DNA of 39,933 nt from a virus. The DNA lies in IMG/VR virus record IMGVR_UViG_3300043570_005602, positions 1-39,933 of that record; one strand, 5' to 3'. Both the position numbers and the translations under genes were made by a program. Of the stretch, positions 38,661 to 39,933 are shown piece after piece. The notes beneath the pieces are model-generated. The model was given only the letters and a program-made list of their open reading frames with translations. It made no database searches and was not told the DNA's origin. Each line of letters starts with the position of its first letter. Positions within the stretch are counted from its first letter, which is position 1.

Positions 38661-39933
38661 GTGCTTTGATGCGTTCTTTGATTGTCCGCGGCACTTCGCT
38701 CGGTTTCCAGTCTGTGGGAGGGGTGATCGAGAACCAGGCTTTTGCCGACTCCGCATCGACGATCTCCCGGTAGTGGCGAAAGATCATTTTCGGGGAGTTG
38801 CCAGCCTCCAGTGAGGTTCGCGCGACATCGCCAGTCTCGGCTACCCGATAGCTGATGAACGAGTGCCTGAGGGCATTCTGACGCCATCCACCGGGGATCT
38901 GTGCTTTCACTGCGGTATCGCTCAACGCTCCTGAGTAGTCCGTGATGGTGAGGATCGGCCCGGTATCCTCACGCCATGGGGCAAGCCATGCCTTGAGGTT
39001 CTCGGAAAGTGGAACCAGTCGCCTTGCCGCCGTCTTTGCCTTGCTTCCTGCGATCTCGATGTGCCCTCGATCCCACTTGATGTCCTTCCAGTCCAGTCTC
39101 GCGATTTCTGCTGACCGGATGCCGGCAAATCCTCCGATGGCAATTAGGGGCAGGATGCGTGGATGAGCGGCGAGCAGGAGGCGCTTCATTTCCTCGGGGG
39201 TGAAGATAGCGATTTCCGTGTCCTGCTCCTTGAAAGAATCGCTTTGTTCCGCAGCAGTCTTGCGGTCGGGGTGGAGGTATCCTTGTCTTTTGGCGAATCC
39301 AAACATGGTGACGAGGTTGCGACGTATGCCATTCTTGCTCACTGGACCCAATTTTTTGAGACCGTCGAGAAAACGGTTGATGTCGGCAGTCGTCACATCC
39401 GCGATATTTCCGGGGAGTGCATCAGTGAACCGTTTGAGATTTAGGGTTGCGTGAGAAACGTATAGGTCGCTCACGCCTTTTCGCTTGAGCGACTCGATGA
39501 ACTCAGCAGCGACTTTGGAATTGCTGCGGGCGGCAAACAGATCGTTGCGGTTTGCGGCATAGAAACGAACGGCATCGGAGAGGGGGATTTCTCCCGCCGT
39601 GCGCCTGGCACTGGCCCATTCCTCAATCGCGGCAGCGAGGGTCACGCCAAATTCGCTGGCTGTGCGCTCGCAGTATTGGAGAAGCTCGATGTCGCGGCGG
39701 GTAGCTTCGCATGTGGCCGAACTGCCATTGATGAGGCGAACGGTAATTTGTTGAGCGATCATCTTGGCCTCGTCCATGGATGAGATACAGCGAGTGCGCC
39801 GCCGGCCTCCTTCCTTCCATGCGAGGGTGAACTGCTCGTAACCGTCCTTGCGGTTGATGGTGTAAATCCGGACTACGGCAAGCCCGGTGCCGATTTCCAC
39901 GATTAAACTGCGACGTTTGCGTTTGCGGGTCAT
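38644..39933 (-). CDS. Tyrosine integrase
   Basis: The 429-residue protein has an N-terminal arm-binding-like region (residues ~30-70), a SAM-like core-binding domain (~95-215) and a catalytic domain with R273 (GIRSAEIARLDW), K300 (SKAK), R356 (ALRHS) and Y388 (FRHY). The two usual His positions (HxxR and Gh) are Asn353 and Asn379, as in some subgroups. It integrates and excises the phage at a host site not visible here. Its start is the last codon of the window and its stop lies within the 20-bp palindrome. Confidence 0.92.
   Translation of the reverse strand: MTRKRKRRSLIVEIGTGLAVVRIYTINRKDGYEQFTLAWKEGGRRRTRCISSMDEAKMIAQQITVRLINGSSATCEATRRDIELLQYCERTASEFGVTLAAAIEEWASARRTAGEIPLSDAVRFYAANRNDLFAARSNSKVAAEFIESLKRKGVSDLYVSHATLNLKRFTDALPGNIADVTTADINRFLDGLKKLGPVSKNGIRRNLVTMFGFAKRQGYLHPDRKTAAEQSDSFKEQDTEIAIFTPEEMKRLLLAAHPRILPLIAIGGFAGIRSAEIARLDWKDIKWDRGHIEIAGSKAKTAARRLVPLSENLKAWLAPWREDTGPILTITDYSGALSDTAVKAQIPGGWRQNALRHSFISYRVAETGDVARTSLEAGNSPKMIFRHYREIVDAESAKAWFSITPPTDWKPSEVPRTIKERIKALVMST

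Noticed and set aside
1-39933. CRISPR array or insertion sequences
   Set aside because: No regularly spaced direct repeats, transposase motifs or terminal inverted repeats with target duplications were seen in my reading.

Overview
This window reads as one temperate, lambda-like tailed-phage genome (a prophage, or the sequence of an excised one). It is GC-rich, with clearly more AT-rich islands at about 29.98-30.5 kb and 36.3-38.3 kb. It begins at the stop codon of one gene and ends at the start codon of the integrase, so the host junctions (attL/attR) are not visible. The host cannot be fixed from the sequence. The protein families and the sparse Shine-Dalgarno sites make me suspect a Verrucomicrobiota host, with low to moderate confidence.

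Layout. (i) 0-2.3 kb, leftward: a lysogeny-type operon of XRE repressor, ImmA/IrrE metallopeptidase and an unknown protein, facing the early operon across two TGTGAG/CTCACA operators. (ii) 2.5-10.1 kb, rightward early/replication operon: Sak4/AAA_24-type ATPase, Cas4/AddB-like PD-(D/E)XK nuclease, DUF669-like protein, SF2 helicase, RepA-like primase-helicase, a possible origin (four TTTGAACC-type repeats and a row of five hairpins), two small DNA-binding-like proteins and an LmbU-like protein. (iii) 10.1-15.1 kb, accessory zone: a small membrane protein, a shortened initiator-type tRNA, a zinc-ribbon protein, a Vsr/DUF559-like nuclease, a leftward three-gene amidoligase cassette, and a rightward run starting from a region with paired 35-bp inverted repeats. 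(iv) 15.0-19.2 kb, a probable nucleic-acid modification module: AAA+ ATPase, ParB-like protein, a double-ParB/SAM-methyltransferase fusion, a HAD-like protein and a close relative of CmoA (carboxy-SAM synthase). (v) 19.2-36.3 kb, late genes in near-lambda order: Nu1-like, GpA-like terminase, holin-like and M15 endolysin cassette, W-like, portal, S49 protease with a nested scaffold, capsid, head-tail and tail genes, a G/GT -1 frameshift, tape measure, tail tip and fibre. A ParB-like moron sits between GT and the tape measure. (vi) 36.4-38.3 kb, AT-rich cargo pair: unknown protein plus XRE-ImmA/IrrE protein. (vii) 38.3-39.9 kb, leftward excisionase-like HTH protein and tyrosine integrase.

Most notable: the CmoA-like enzyme beside a ParB-methyltransferase fusion, which suggests carboxymethyl-type base modification; a recurrent TTGAC leader about 19-24 nt upstream of some sixteen starts, including an internal start for the scaffold; the hairpin array beside the primase; a perfect 20-bp palindrome occurring twice, each time inside coding sequence (LmbU-like gene and the 3' end of the integrase); and a shortened tRNA with initiator-type ends.
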